DNA of 64,000 bases, from contig NC_015064.1 in assembly GCF_000178975.2 (NCBI RefSeq), positions 434,001 to 498,000 of the forward strand. The letters are read 5' to 3'. Both the position numbers and the translations under genes were made by a program. The DNA comes from Granulicella tundricola MP5ACTX9. Its GTDB lineage: Bacteria > Acidobacteriota > Terriglobia > Terriglobales > Acidobacteriaceae. This document shows, piece after piece, positions 34,129-43,265 of the stretch. The notes under the pieces are model-generated. The model ran no database searches. It saw only the letters and a list, made by a program, of their open reading frames with translations, and was not told where the DNA came from. Within the stretch, counting starts at the first letter, position 1; every line of letters starts with the position of its first letter.

Positions 34129-35343
34129 TCAGGTACGGGGCAGGGTGGGGAGGAGCTTGAGGCAGATGGCGGCCTGGGTGAGGAGGAGCATGGCGGTGGT
34201 GGCCAGGAAGAGCTTGCGGTGTTTGGATTCGAGGACGTCTGCGAAGACTCCGCCCAGGAAGGTGAGTAAGAACGGCAGGGCCCAGAGCCAGGGGGCTGAG
34301 AAGACCTGCGTCGTCATGAGGGGGAGGATGGCGAGGAACATCAGAAGCGGTGCGGTGTTGCCGAAGTATCGGCTGCGGGGGATGACGGCGTAGAGGACGA
34401 GGGCGATAGCTGCGCCGAGGAGGATGGGCCAGTTGCCGGGGTCGGCGAGCATGGTGTGGAGACCGTCCAGCGAGAACCAGAAACGGCCGCCGCCGCCGGT
34501 GAAGACGTAGCTGAAGGGCGCGGGGCGGAAGCTGAAGGCGGCGAAGAGGATCGCAAGGGTGCCGATGGCGGACCAGGTGAGGATGGGGAGGACGGCGCTG
34601 CGGCGGCGCTCTGCGAGGTAGAACATGAGGATGAGCGCGGCGAGGAAGCCGAACATAGCGGCGGTGAGGTGGGCGGCGGCGGTGAGGCCCATGGCGAGGG
34701 CTAGGAGGAGGATGCGGGGTCGCCACTTACTGCGGGGGCCCTGCATGGCGTGCGCGACGCCCATGGCCGTGTAGATGGTGCCGTAGAGGCCCCACATGGC
34801 GAGGATCTCGTTGTTGGGGGTGACGGCGTAGCGGATGACGGCGGGGCAGAAGCAGTAGAGGGCGAGGGCGAGGAAGCCGCCTTCGTTGCCGAAGAGGCGG
34901 CGGGAGACCCACCAGAGGCCTCCTCCCAGCCACATGGCGAAGAGGCAGAACGGGAGGTGCATGAGCCACTTGGTGCTGGTGATCTGGTGGCGTGCCTCCC
35001 AGGTGGAGCCGTTGAGGGTGCCGCCGGCGTAGAGACGGTCGGCGGGCTTGCGGAGTTTGTCCGTGGCGAGGAGGAAGAGGCGCTGGGCGGTGAGGGGGAA
35101 GGATGCGACGCGGTAGGCGAAGGTGCCGTCGCCGTTGAGGTTGCCGCAGGTGGTGAAGTAGCCGGCGAGGGGGGATGGGCGCTCCCACATCTCTCGGCCG
35201 CAGCGGGCGTAGCGGTAGTCGTCCGAGGTGGGGTGCTGGTGGGCGACGACGTAGAGGCACTCGCCGAGGAAGATGAGGAGGAGGAGGGCGGCTAGTTGCT
35301 GGGCTCTGCCGAGATGAAAGTTTTTGATGATGGGGAGTTTCAT
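34129..35343 (-). CDS. Polytopic membrane protein, GT-C glycosyltransferase-like
   Basis: 404 residues with about 10 hydrophobic helices. The first periplasmic loop has HPTSDDYRYARC, with the acidic pair expected in GT39/ArnT-type (GT-C fold) glycosyltransferases that use polyprenyl-phosphate sugars. Later loops (PNNEILAMWGLYG, FTGGGGRFWFSLDG) also suit that group. Acceptor unknown. It is divergent from and overlaps the upstream region of the DUF2251 gene. No glycan cluster nearby, so the call rests on topology and one motif. Confidence 0.6.
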   Translation of the reverse strand: MKLPIIKNFHLGRAQQLAALLLLIFLGECLYVVAHQHPTSDDYRYARCGREMWERPSPLAGYFTTCGNLNGDGTFAYRVASFPLTAQRLFLLATDKLRKPADRLYAGGTLNGSTWEARHQITSTKWLMHLPFCLFAMWLGGGLWWVSRRLFGNEGGFLALALYCFCPAVIRYAVTPNNEILAMWGLYGTIYTAMGVAHAMQGPRSKWRPRILLLALAMGLTAAAHLTAAMFGFLAALILMFYLAERRRSAVLPILTWSAIGTLAILFAAFSFRPAPFSYVFTGGGGRFWFSLDGLHTMLADPGNWPILLGAAIALVLYAVIPRSRYFGNTAPLLMFLAILPLMTTQVFSAPWLWALPFLLTFLGGVFADVLESKHRKLFLATTAMLLLTQAAICLKLLPTLPRT

Positions 35344-35401
35344 CCGCGCGAGGCTTGCTGGTGCAGTGATTTCATACAGGTACGAGTGTATCGTGGAGGA
35401 T

Positions 35402-35818
35402 ATGGAGTCGCTTTCGTTTCGCCCTGGCCGTGCTTTTTTGTCGTCGAACTCACCCGCTGTTCCGTGGACCGTTGTGTTCGAGGATGAGGGGATCGCGGGA
35501 TACTTTTATGCGTGCGACCGCTCGCAGACTACGCAGGAAAACAGCATCATGGACGCGATGCTGATCTATAACGTGGGCGTGATGCAGAATCCAGAGACGG
35601 AACGGATCGCTTCGGTGGCCTGGTCACGGAATGGGATGCAGGCGGCGCTGTATCTCGATGGGACGGCGCAGGCGCTGTTCGATTTTGACGCGCATGTGGG
35701 GTACTGCCGGCTGAACTTCCCGAACTTCCTGGGCGAGCAGGGGGATACCTGGCAGAAAGATACGCATGCCTGGAGTGATGCGGCGCTGGCGAAGTTTGAG
35801 GCTGGGTTGTACGCGTGA
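35402..35818 (+). CDS. DUF2251-like protein
   Basis: 138 residues from ATG 35402. The body (TVVFEDEGIAGYFYACDRSQ, then IMDAMLIYNV and WSRNGMQAALYLDG) matches what I recall of DUF2251, a small cytosolic family of unknown function. GGAGG is only 2 nt from this ATG, too close for normal initiation, but TATCGT lies 7 nt upstream, which suits a leaderless start. A longer in-frame start at 35324 overlaps the divergent gene's start and I think it less likely. Confidence 0.7.
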   Translation: MESLSFRPGRAFLSSNSPAVPWTVVFEDEGIAGYFYACDRSQTTQENSIMDAMLIYNVGVMQNPETERIASVAWSRNGMQAALYLDGTAQALFDFDAHVGYCRLNFPNFLGEQGDTWQKDTHAWSDAALAKFEAGLYA

Positions 35819-35820
35819 GG

Positions 35821-36318
35821 TCAGGCGTTCTCAACGAATGCGCGAAGGTCGCTAAAGCTCATCGCGGTCATTCCGCTTGCTCTTAGGGAGCCTGCCAACC
35901 TGTAGTCCTCAGTGAGTACAAGGGACTCTGCTGCGGCAGCGAAGACTGCTGAATCAGCCAAGCCAAGTGCTAAAAAGGCGGGTTGCTTCATTAGAGTTTC
36001 GCTAGCAATAAAAACTTCAAAGAAACGGGAAGTCTGTTCAGCCAGATGCTGATGCCATTCCAACTTTAGATAGGAAGGCAGAGCGTTGGCGAGGCTGCTT
36101 ACTTCTGTGAGCAGATGGGGTGTGGTGACGAGTTGGCGGGATGCGCTGAGGAGTTCGACTAAAGCATCAAAGTCGGATGGAGTGAACTGCGAGGTTCGCT
36201 TGAATCGGGTGATGAGGCTGCGATCAAAACTGCCGATCAGCAAGAGAAGCAGAAGATTGGTGTCGAGCAGAATCTTGCTTCCACGAGCCTTGCCCAGGAA
36301 CGCTTCTTCGGCAGTCAT
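35821..36318 (-). CDS. PIN-like domain protein, possible toxin
   Basis: 165 residues. Acidic residues fit a PIN nuclease: Asp in ILLDTNLLLLL, Glu in LLTEVSSLAN, Asp in LGLADSAVFAAA and Asp in LTEDYRLAG. Longer than typical VapC (~130). Overlaps the small upstream gene by 4 bp (ATGA), which suggests a co-expressed pair of toxin-antitoxin style. Predicted single-strand RNase; the target is unknown. Confidence 0.75.
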   Translation of the reverse strand: MTAEEAFLGKARGSKILLDTNLLLLLLIGSFDRSLITRFKRTSQFTPSDFDALVELLSASRQLVTTPHLLTEVSSLANALPSYLKLEWHQHLAEQTSRFFEVFIASETLMKQPAFLALGLADSAVFAAAAESLVLTEDYRLAGSLRASGMTAMSFSDLRAFVENA

Positions 36319-36578
36319 GCTGCACGATTGCGTATAGCCAAGAGAGACCCGTCAACACTATTCACTTCGACAGACTTCGTGCTGCGCCTGGACCGCAGGA
36401 GTTCAAGCACATTTGAGTTGTTCGGATCGGATGGTCTGATCGCAGTAAAGGTGAAACGCCAAGCAGAACCGCTTGGTGGAGTCTCCAACTCGTCCAGCTC
36501 GATGGTCGAGGAGGCAAGATCCGGCATGACTTCGACCAAATGCTTTTTTGCGATTTCGACCGCTTCAGGGATGGTCAT
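36315..36578 (-). CDS. Small PepSY-like protein, partner of the PIN gene
   Basis: 87 residues from ATG 36578 (GAGG 5 nt upstream). An opening helix (IPEAVEIAKKHLVEVMP) is followed by three or four strands ending KSVEVNSVDGSLLAIRN, a PepSY-type pattern. It lacks an obvious DNA-binding domain, so if it neutralises the PIN protein it would be an unusual antitoxin. Function unproven; the coupling to the PIN gene is the main clue. Confidence 0.6.
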   Translation of the reverse strand: MTIPEAVEIAKKHLVEVMPDLASSTIELDELETPPSGSAWRFTFTAIRPSDPNNSNVLELLRSRRSTKSVEVNSVDGSLLAIRNRAA

Positions 36579-36609
36579 GAACACCTCAAAGTCAGTATAT
36601 GCCGAGAGA

Positions 36610-37854
36610 TTATTGGACGCGGGAGTGGCGGTAACCTTCTCTGGTGAGGGCTCCCAGGAGTTCGGCTACTTGTTCTTTGCCCCGGGTTTCCATGGTGATG
36701 TCGATGACGGTGTCGCCCAGGTTTACGCCGTAGTAGGCGCGGTTGTAGAGGGTGTTGACGATGTTGGCGCGGTGGCTGGCGATGAGCTTGGTGAGGTCGG
36801 CGAGGGCTCCGGGTTTATCGAGGAGATGGATGCGGAGGAGGATGAGACGGCCGTCCTGGACGAGACCCCGCTCGATGATGCGGGAGAGGAGGGTGACATC
36901 GATGTTGCCGCCGCAGACGAGGACGCCTACGTTGACGCCGCTGCGGGTGCCGAGGGAGGTTTTGCCCTGGAGGAGGGCGGCCAGGGCTGCTGCTCCGGCT
37001 CCTTCTGCGAGGGTTTTTTCGCGTTCCAACAAGACCAGGATAGCGGAGGCTATTTCGTCTTCGTCTACGGTGACGATCTCGTCGACGTAACGGGCGATGA
37101 CGGGGTAAGTGAGGGTGCCGGCGCGGCGGACGGCGATGCCGTCTGCGATGGTGGTGGCGGCGTCGATGGTGATGGGGTGGCCGGCGGTAATGGCGGCGGA
37201 CATGGACGGGAGGCGCGAGGTTTGGACGCCGATGACGCGGATGTTTGGGTTGGATTCCTTGATGGCGGTGGCTATGCCGCCGATGAGGCCTCCGCCGCCG
37301 ATGGGGACGATGACGGCTTCCAGATGTGGCACTTGCTCTAGCATTTCCAGCGCGATGGTGCCCTGGCCGGCCATGACGGCGGGGTCGTCGAAGGGGTGAA
37401 GGAAGACCATGCCTTCGGCCTCGCAGATGCGGGTGGCTTCGGCATAGGCCTCGTCGTAGTTGGCTCCGTGGAGGATGACCTCTGCGCCGAAGTTTCTTGT
37501 GGCGGTGACTTTGACGAGGGGTGTGGCGAGGGGCATGACGATGATGCTGCGAACGCCGAGCCGCGTGGAATGATAGGCGACGCCCTGGGCGTGGTTGCCG
37601 GCGCTGGCGGCGACGACTCCCCGGGAACGCTCCTCCGGTGTCATCAGCGTAAGGCGGTTGAGGGCTCCGCGCTCCTTGAAGCTGCCGGTCATCTGGAGGT
37701 TTTCCAGCTTGAGGTGGACCTGCTGGCCGGTGAGGTTGGAGAGCATCTCGGAGCGGGGGCAGGGGGAGTAGTAGACGCTGGAGCGGATGCGCTCGCGTGC
37801 GGCGAGGACGTCTGTGAGGGTGATGGCTTGGGTTTGGAGAAGGCTTTCAGACAT
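36610..37854 (-). CDS. ilvA: Threonine ammonia-lyase (threonine dehydratase)
   Basis: 414 residues. The PLP-binding Lys lies in MTGSFKERGALNRL, the phosphate-binding Gly loop in VPIGGGGLIGGI, and SAGNHAQGVAYH binds substrate. The C-terminal ~80 residues (HLLDKPGALADLTKLIASHRA) are a single ACT domain for feedback control. It converts threonine to 2-oxobutanoate for isoleucine synthesis. The length matches ACT-bearing short IlvA. TACCCT lies 6 nt before the ATG. Confidence 0.93.
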   Translation of the reverse strand: MSESLLQTQAITLTDVLAARERIRSSVYYSPCPRSEMLSNLTGQQVHLKLENLQMTGSFKERGALNRLTLMTPEERSRGVVAASAGNHAQGVAYHSTRLGVRSIIVMPLATPLVKVTATRNFGAEVILHGANYDEAYAEATRICEAEGMVFLHPFDDPAVMAGQGTIALEMLEQVPHLEAVIVPIGGGGLIGGIATAIKESNPNIRVIGVQTSRLPSMSAAITAGHPITIDAATTIADGIAVRRAGTLTYPVIARYVDEIVTVDEDEIASAILVLLEREKTLAEGAGAAALAALLQGKTSLGTRSGVNVGVLVCGGNIDVTLLSRIIERGLVQDGRLILLRIHLLDKPGALADLTKLIASHRANIVNTLYNRAYYGVNLGDTVIDITMETRGKEQVAELLGALTREGYRHSRVQ

Positions 37855-37907
37855 TGGGTAAGGGTAAACCTTGGGCGGTGTTGTCAGTTATTAGTAAAGC
37901 AACTACA

Positions 37908-37934
37908 GGTTCCTCCGCTTCGCTGCGGAATGAC
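37908..37934. repeat. GATTC-stem-GAATGAC palindrome, copy 4
   Basis: GGTTCCTCCGCTTCGCTGCG then GAATGAC: the outer stem is TTCC/GGAA here. AAAGCAACTACA precedes it. Between ilvA and coaE. Confidence 0.6.
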
Positions 37935-37967
37935 AACAAAGGAAGTTGAGGAATGACAGACGATGAG

Positions 37968-38606
37968 CTAGTGGCGTGAGAGTTGGAGCCAGAGGTGGTC
38001 TATTTGGGTTTGAAGGGCTTCGAGGGTGGTTTCGTTTTCTACGATGTAGTCGCACTCGGGGGCCTTTTCGGCGTCGGGGATCTGGCGGAGGAGGATGCGG
38101 CGGGCTTCGGCGGCGAGGGTCTCGGGGTCGGCGGTGGGCGTGCGTTCGAGGGCTCGGCGGATGTGGCGCTGGATCTTGAGCCAGTCGGGGGCGGTGACCA
38201 GGATGAGGGCGTCGAAGCGGTCGCGCCAGTTGTCTCCGAATTTCGTTTCAAAGATGAGGGCGGATTCGGTGACTACGATGGCGGCGGGGTTTTGGGTGAG
38301 GATTGCTTCGGTGAGTTCGAGTTGGCGGGCGATGGTGGCGGGGTGGACGATGGCGTTGAGTTCTTCTACTCGTCCGTCCTGGAAGGCCAGGCGGGCGAGG
38401 GTGGGGCGGTTTAAGGAGCCGTCTGGGCTTAGGACTTGGGGGCCGAAGTGATGGGCTATGGCTTGGGAGACGGGGGTGCCGGGTTGCATGAGGGCTCGAC
38501 CGATCTCGTCTGCGGAGAGGATGTGGGCTCCGTGGGCGGCGAGCATGGCGGCGGCGGTGGATTTTCCGGAGCCCAGGCCTCCGGTGAGGCCGATTCGTTG
38601 AGACAT
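37968..38606 (-). CDS. coaE: Dephospho-CoA kinase
   Basis: 212 residues. P-loop GLTGGLGSGKST at the N-terminus, LSADEIGRALMQPG, then the CoA-domain helix HPATIARQLE and the lid R-rich helix IRRALERTP. Catalyses the last step of coenzyme A synthesis, ATP-dependent phosphorylation of the ribose 3'-OH. GGAG is 8 nt before the ATG. Not in an operon with other coa genes. Confidence 0.93.
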   Translation of the reverse strand: MSQRIGLTGGLGSGKSTAAAMLAAHGAHILSADEIGRALMQPGTPVSQAIAHHFGPQVLSPDGSLNRPTLARLAFQDGRVEELNAIVHPATIARQLELTEAILTQNPAAIVVTESALIFETKFGDNWRDRFDALILVTAPDWLKIQRHIRRALERTPTADPETLAAEARRILLRQIPDAEKAPECDYIVENETTLEALQTQIDHLWLQLSRH

Positions 38607-38620
38607 GTGTGTGGCTCCGA

Positions 38621-38682
38621 AAGAAGGCCCGGGGCTAAAGCCCCCTTCTTATTTGGCCCTTGACGGGGGCCTGAAGGCCCCC
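38621..38682. repeat. GGCTRAAGCC palindromes, two adjacent copies
   Basis: GGGGCTAAAGCCCC (38631-38644) within an outer AAGAAGG/CCTTCTT stem, and GGGGGCCTGAAGGCCCCC (38665-38682). Related palindromes occur at 58044 and 58079. They may act as a terminator, but no U-tract follows. Confidence 0.6.
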
Positions 38683-38690
38683 TCTAATCC

Positions 38691-38780
<90 letters not shown>

Positions 38781-38814
38781 TGGCATTGACCAGTTTCGAG
38801 TCGCGAGTTTCGAG

Positions 38815-39744
38815 TTACGAGTTGATGCCGCTGCGGCGGAGGGTGGCGGCTTTGACGGTGTTGGACATGAGCATGGCTATGGTGAGGGCTCCTACGCCTC
38901 CGGGGACGGGGGTGTAGGCGGAGGAGGTGGGGAAGGCGGCGGGGTCTATGTCGCCTATGACTACGGAGCCGCGCTTGGCGAAGAGGGCCTGGCGGGGCTC
39001 GTTGTTGGGAAAGAAGCGGGTGACTTCGGCCTGGTCGGTGAGGCGGTTGATGCCTACGTCGATGAGGACTGCGCCGGGTTTGACCATTTCAGGGGTGACG
39101 AAGCCGGGGCGGCCGATGGCGGCTACGAGGATGTCGGCCTGGCGGGTGACTTCAGGTAGGTTGGCGGTACGGCTGTGGCAGATGGTGACGGTGGCCGAGG
39201 CGTTCAGGAGGAGCATGGCCATGGGCTTGCCGACGATGTCGGAGCGGCCGATCACGACGGCGTTTTTGCCTGAGACGGGGAGGTTGCGGCGGCGTAGGAC
39301 CTCCATCACGCCGGCGGGGGTGCAGGGCTGGAGGCCGGGCTGGCCGGAGACGAGGCGGCCTACGTTGACAGGGTGGAAGCCGTCGACGTCCTTGTCTGGG
39401 GAGACGGCTTCGAGGAGGCGTTTGGTGTCTACGTGGGTAGGGAGGGGGAGCTGGATGAGGATGCCGTCGATCTCGTTGCGGGCGTTGAGGCTGGCGACGA
39501 TTTCGAGGAGCTCTTCTGTGGCGATGGACTCGGGCGGGGTGATCATCTCGGAGTAGATCCCGAGCTCGCCGCAGGTTTTGACTTTGGAGCGGACGTAGAT
39601 CTCGCTGGCGGCGACGTTGCCGACGAGGATGACGGCGAGGCCGGGGGTGATGCCGCGGGCGGTGAGGGCGGCGACTTCGAGGGCGACCTCGGATTTGATC
39701 TCTGAGGCTACGGCGATGCCGTCGAGGATTTGGGGAGTGCTCAT
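38815..39744 (-). CDS. folD: Bifunctional methylene-THF dehydrogenase / methenyl-THF cyclohydrolase
   Basis: 309 residues. Signatures include YVRSKVKTCGELGI with the catalytic Lys, GILIQLPLP, DKDVDGFHPVNVG and the NADP-binding GRSDIVGKPMAMLL. It interconverts folate one-carbon units in the cytosol. Slightly longer than E. coli FolD (288). TATCAT lies 6 nt before the ATG, with no clear Shine-Dalgarno. Confidence 0.95.
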   Translation of the reverse strand: MSTPQILDGIAVASEIKSEVALEVAALTARGITPGLAVILVGNVAASEIYVRSKVKTCGELGIYSEMITPPESIATEELLEIVASLNARNEIDGILIQLPLPTHVDTKRLLEAVSPDKDVDGFHPVNVGRLVSGQPGLQPCTPAGVMEVLRRRNLPVSGKNAVVIGRSDIVGKPMAMLLLNASATVTICHSRTANLPEVTRQADILVAAIGRPGFVTPEMVKPGAVLIDVGINRLTDQAEVTRFFPNNEPRQALFAKRGSVVIGDIDPAAFPTSSAYTPVPGGVGALTIAMLMSNTVKAATLRRSGINS

Positions 39745-39800
39745 GGATCAATGATAGCTGCGCTTGTGGATGCGGGGGTGATCCCTTGGGAGAGCAGAGC

Positions 39801-39849
39801 AGGCGTAACGAGGATAAGAACGATCAAGGCGGGATAAGAGAGGAGCTGA
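39801..39849. repeat. GCGGATAAGA repeat, copy 2
   Basis: GGCGTAACGAGGATAAGAAC followed by GCGGGATAAGAGAGGAGCT. About 80 percent identical by eye to copy 3 at 48551. In the divergent folD / Trm112 intergenic region. Confidence 0.7.
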
Positions 39850-39919
39850 TGGAGTTTTCGCTTGTTTCGTTTCTGTTTTGAGTTCTCTGTTCTCTGTTTG
39901 GGTGCCGGTATCATTGGGT

Positions 39920-40081
39920 ATGGCTTTGTTGCAGGGGCAGGTGGATCTTCTGGTTTGTCCGGTTTGTTTTGGGCGGCTCGTGCTGGCTGAGACTACCGTG
40001 CGGTGCGAGGGATGTGGGCGGGTCTATCCGGTGGTGGATGGACTGCCGGTGCTGCTGGCTGATAGGGCTGTGCGGGGTTGA
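39920..40081 (+). CDS. Trm112-like small zinc protein
   Basis: 53 residues. Two CxxC pairs, VCPVCFGRL and CEGCGRVYP, then VVDGLPVLL, which is the YcaR/Trm112 pattern; the first CPxC pair usually reads CPVC as here. In other organisms Trm112 proteins activate methyltransferases; bacterial copies often sit near LPS or methylation genes and are poorly understood. TATCAT lies 5 nt before the ATG and there is no Shine-Dalgarno. Confidence 0.85.
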   Translation: MALLQGQVDLLVCPVCFGRLVLAETTVRCEGCGRVYPVVDGLPVLLADRAVRG

Positions 40082-40195
40082 AGGACTGTGCAATTTTGCA
40101 CAGGAATGCGAGAGTTTTGATCCGAAATGGTATTCGGATGAAATTTGAGTCGATCTTTTCTCTCAAGTTCGAGGCGTATTTGCATCCGACAAGGG

Positions 40196-40429
40196 ATGGA
40201 TGCTTTTGAGAGATTTCCGATTGTCGAGCTGACGGATCTTCGGGATGAGCTGCGCAGCGCGGGGCTGGATAGCTGGCAGGCCGGGGAGTTGCTGACGGCT
40301 TTTCTGGCGGCTCGAGGGTATGGGGTGTCGAACGATGAGGCGCGGGGTGCGGCTTCGCGGCTGGAGGCTCGGGGATGTTCCGTGCCGCACATTCAGAGAG
40401 AGCTGGAGTCGCTGGCTTTTGTGATGTAA
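40196..40429 (+). CDS. Small conserved-looking protein, unknown
   Basis: 77 residues from ATG 40196. Amphipathic and helical throughout (LTDLRDELRSAGLDSWQAGE, LTAFLAARGYGVS, AASRLEARGCSVP). No motif I recognise; an alpha-helical regulatory or nucleic-acid-binding domain is conceivable. A 17-codon extension to 40145 is basic and Ser/Arg-rich and looks non-coding. Codon choice matches the flanking genes. Confidence 0.5.
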   Translation: MDAFERFPIVELTDLRDELRSAGLDSWQAGELLTAFLAARGYGVSNDEARGAASRLEARGCSVPHIQRELESLAFVM

Positions 40430-40499
40430 CTGACAGCACTTCTGGCGGAGAATTTGGGTGTTGTCGACATCCAAAGGCGGCTTTTTGCATCGTTAAGGA

Positions 40500-43265
40500 A
40501 TGCGTTCTTTTTTCCGTGGCCGTTTTGCGTCGTTCGTTATGGTGTTTGGGTTGGCTTCTGCGTGTTTTGCGCAGAGTGGTGGTGCCGGAGCGGTGCAGGG
40601 TGGGGCTCCGGGTGGGAAGAACGCAGGGGATCAGCAGCATGTGAACCAGTCGCAGGCTCCGGATACGAAGACTGCCTCGGGGTCGGATACGAAGGATTAT
40701 GCTTCCGGCAGGACGGTTAAGGTGTCTCCGCTGGCTCCGGCGAGTGCGCCGGCGAAGGTGTTTGCGCGACCGCGGATTGGGCTGGCGCTGGGTGGCGGTG
40801 GTGCGCTGGCGCTCTCTGAGATCGGGGTGCTGAGGTGGTTTGAGGAACACCATATTCCGGTGGATGAGGTGGCGGGGACGTCGATGGGGTGCATGGTGTC
40901 GGCGCTGTACTCGACGGGGCGGACGCCGGAGGAGCTGACGGGCGTGATGAACGACAAGGTGTTCACGTCGGTGTTTTCGCTCTCGCAGACGTATACGTCG
41001 AAGTCGTTCCGGCGGCGGGAGGACTCGCGCGAGCTGCCGAATGCGATCACGATTGGGCTGAAGCATGGGGTGAGCTTCAGGAATGCGGTGCTGCTGGACC
41101 AGGGGTTGAACTCGTTTCTGGACAGGCAGTTTCTGCGGTATGACGACCAGGTGGACTTCAATGCGCTGCCGATTCCGCTGCGGTGCGTGTCTACGGATCT
41201 GAACGATGGGGTGCCGGTGACGTTTGCGCGTGGGTCGATTCCAGATGCGATTCGTGCTTCGGTTTCTTTGCCGGGAGTTTACAAGCCGTTTGAGATGGAT
41301 GGGCATGAGTATGTGGATGGGGGGGTGCTGGACAATCTGCCGACGTCTTCCGTGAAGGCGATGGATGCGGATGTAATTCTGGCGGTGTCTCTGCCGCTTT
41401 CTCCGCTGGACAAGGGTGGCCTGGATTCGATTCTGGGGGTGCTGCAGCGGTCTTTTTCCGTGGCGATCGAAGGGGCGGAGCGGGAGCAGAGGAAGATGGC
41501 GAACGTGGTCATGATGCCCGACGTGAGTGGGTATACGGCTGCTGATTATTTGAAGACGGCGGGGCTTGCTAAGCGAGGGTATGCGGCTGCGGAGGCGAAC
41601 AAGGATGCGCTGCTGAAGTATGCGGTGAGCGATGCGGATTGGCAGGAGTACCTGGTGCATCGGCGGAGTTTGAGGCGTGGGCCTGCGGCTCCGGTGTTGC
41701 GGGTAAGGGTGAAGGCTCCGAACGCGTCTGCGACGCTGGCTGTCCAGAGGCTGTTTATGCCGCTGGTGAACCAGCCGGTGGATACGCGGAAGATCGAGAC
41801 GCTGCTGGACCAGGTGCGGGCGGATGGGCGGTACGACGCGGACTATACCGTGGGGTATGAGACGGAGGCGGAGTTCAGGGCGCAGCAGAGTGGGGCTGGG
41901 CTGGGGAAGAAGGGGACGGTGGATGTGCCTGTCGCTACTTCTACGAGCCAGTTGCCGGCGAAGGATCAGGATAGCTTGAAGGCGGAGTTGAATCAGCAGC
42001 CGAATGCTGCTCCGCAGAGTGCGAATGGGCAGCGGGCGGGTGCGCCGGTGCCGAATCCGAATGCTCCTTCGACGGGTGGGCAGCCGGGGCTGACGGCGGC
42101 GGTGGCGGATGCTCCGGACCAGAAGGGGCTGGCGGCTACGCAGAGGGTCACGAATGAGTCGCTGGCTGACGTGGCGGACCGGCCGATTATTCTGGTGACC
42201 GTCGCGGACAAGAAGACGGGGCCACCGTTCCTGGAACTGGGCGCGAATGTGCGGGCGCAGACGACTGCGGTGACTCGTGCGACGTTGCAGGCGATTGTGC
42301 TCGACCAGGATCTGGGTGGGTATGGGAATGAGCTGAGGACGTCCGTGCGGGTGGGGTATGAGACGGCGATCGATACGGAGTTTATCCATCCGTTCAATGC
42401 GGTTTCGAGCCCTGGGTTCAACTACTTTGTGGCTCCGCATGGGCAGGTGTTGCGGCAGCCGGAACAGATTTATTCGAACCAGGTTCGGCTGGCGGACAGG
42501 CTGCTGCAGCGGTTTGGCGTGGGTGGGGATATTGGGGTGTCGAACCAGAGGACGCAGGAGCTGAGGGCGGGGTACGACTTTACGAATATTCGGTGGGATC
42601 TGCTGGTTGGTCAGGATAACGCGGCGACGTTCTATGGGAACTCGCAACGGGCGCGGGTGCGGTATGCGTATGACGATCAGGATCGTGCGCTGATTCCGCA
42701 GTATGGCGTGCGGTTTGTGACGGAGGCGGCGTATCTGTTCGACGCGGTGGGATCTCATAATGCGCCACAGATCACGGCCGAGGGGACGTATGCGCATCGG
42801 TTCCGGCTGCCAGGCGAGGCGAAGACGTTTATGCCGAAGAAGAGTGCGCCGGATGATGTGGTGGAGGCCAAGCCGAACCAGGGCAAGGAGATCTTTGCCA
42901 TGGCGGTGGACTCGGGGACGATGTTCCACCGGAGCGTCGCGCAGCCGTTTCTCTATACGCTGGGCGGGCCGGTGCGGCTGTCGGCTTCGGCGATCGATGA
43001 GTATCGGGGGACAGACTACTGGCTTGTTGAGCCGGGGCTGCTAAGGCGGATTGCGCAGTTGCCGCAGCCTCTGGGGCAGAGTATCTATGTCGGGCTGGTG
43101 TATGAGGCGGGGCAGATGTATGCGCCGGGGCAGCGAACGATTACGCGGCAGGATGTGTTTCTGGGGCTGGCTGCGGAGACTCCGCTGGGGGTGATTACGT
43201 TTGGGCCGGCGATTGGGGACCATAACGAGCGGAAGTTTGTGTTTACGCTGGGGAGATTGTTTTAG
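40500..43265 (+). CDS. Patatin-like phospholipase fused to POTRA and outer-membrane barrel (type Vd-like)
   Basis: 921 residues. Signal peptide to about residue 24. Patatin domain about 90-330: oxyanion loop LALGGGGALALSEIG, nucleophile Ser in GTSMG, catalytic Asp in YVDGGVLDN. A POTRA-like stretch follows (LRVRVKAPNASATLAVQRLF, about 400-460). After a Pro/Gly/Asn-rich linker (about 485-545) comes a 16-strand BamA/TpsB-like barrel ending in FTLGRLF. This is the PlpD / type Vd architecture: a lipase exported through its own barrel. GTTAAGGA abuts the ATG, and CATCGT lies 6 nt upstream. Confidence 0.87.
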   Translation: MRSFFRGRFASFVMVFGLASACFAQSGGAGAVQGGAPGGKNAGDQQHVNQSQAPDTKTASGSDTKDYASGRTVKVSPLAPASAPAKVFARPRIGLALGGGGALALSEIGVLRWFEEHHIPVDEVAGTSMGCMVSALYSTGRTPEELTGVMNDKVFTSVFSLSQTYTSKSFRRREDSRELPNAITIGLKHGVSFRNAVLLDQGLNSFLDRQFLRYDDQVDFNALPIPLRCVSTDLNDGVPVTFARGSIPDAIRASVSLPGVYKPFEMDGHEYVDGGVLDNLPTSSVKAMDADVILAVSLPLSPLDKGGLDSILGVLQRSFSVAIEGAEREQRKMANVVMMPDVSGYTAADYLKTAGLAKRGYAAAEANKDALLKYAVSDADWQEYLVHRRSLRRGPAAPVLRVRVKAPNASATLAVQRLFMPLVNQPVDTRKIETLLDQVRADGRYDADYTVGYETEAEFRAQQSGAGLGKKGTVDVPVATSTSQLPAKDQDSLKAELNQQPNAAPQSANGQRAGAPVPNPNAPSTGGQPGLTAAVADAPDQKGLAATQRVTNESLADVADRPIILVTVADKKTGPPFLELGANVRAQTTAVTRATLQAIVLDQDLGGYGNELRTSVRVGYETAIDTEFIHPFNAVSSPGFNYFVAPHGQVLRQPEQIYSNQVRLADRLLQRFGVGGDIGVSNQRTQELRAGYDFTNIRWDLLVGQDNAATFYGNSQRARVRYAYDDQDRALIPQYGVRFVTEAAYLFDAVGSHNAPQITAEGTYAHRFRLPGEAKTFMPKKSAPDDVVEAKPNQGKEIFAMAVDSGTMFHRSVAQPFLYTLGGPVRLSASAIDEYRGTDYWLVEPGLLRRIAQLPQPLGQSIYVGLVYEAGQMYAPGQRTITRQDVFLGLAAETPLGVITFGPAIGDHNERKFVFTLGRLF

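Noticed and set aside
39993-42929. A 978-codon open frame on the minus strand opposite the patatin gene
   Set aside because: Arg/Pro/His-rich antisense shadow of a GC-rich gene; the + strand encodes clear patatin and barrel motifs.
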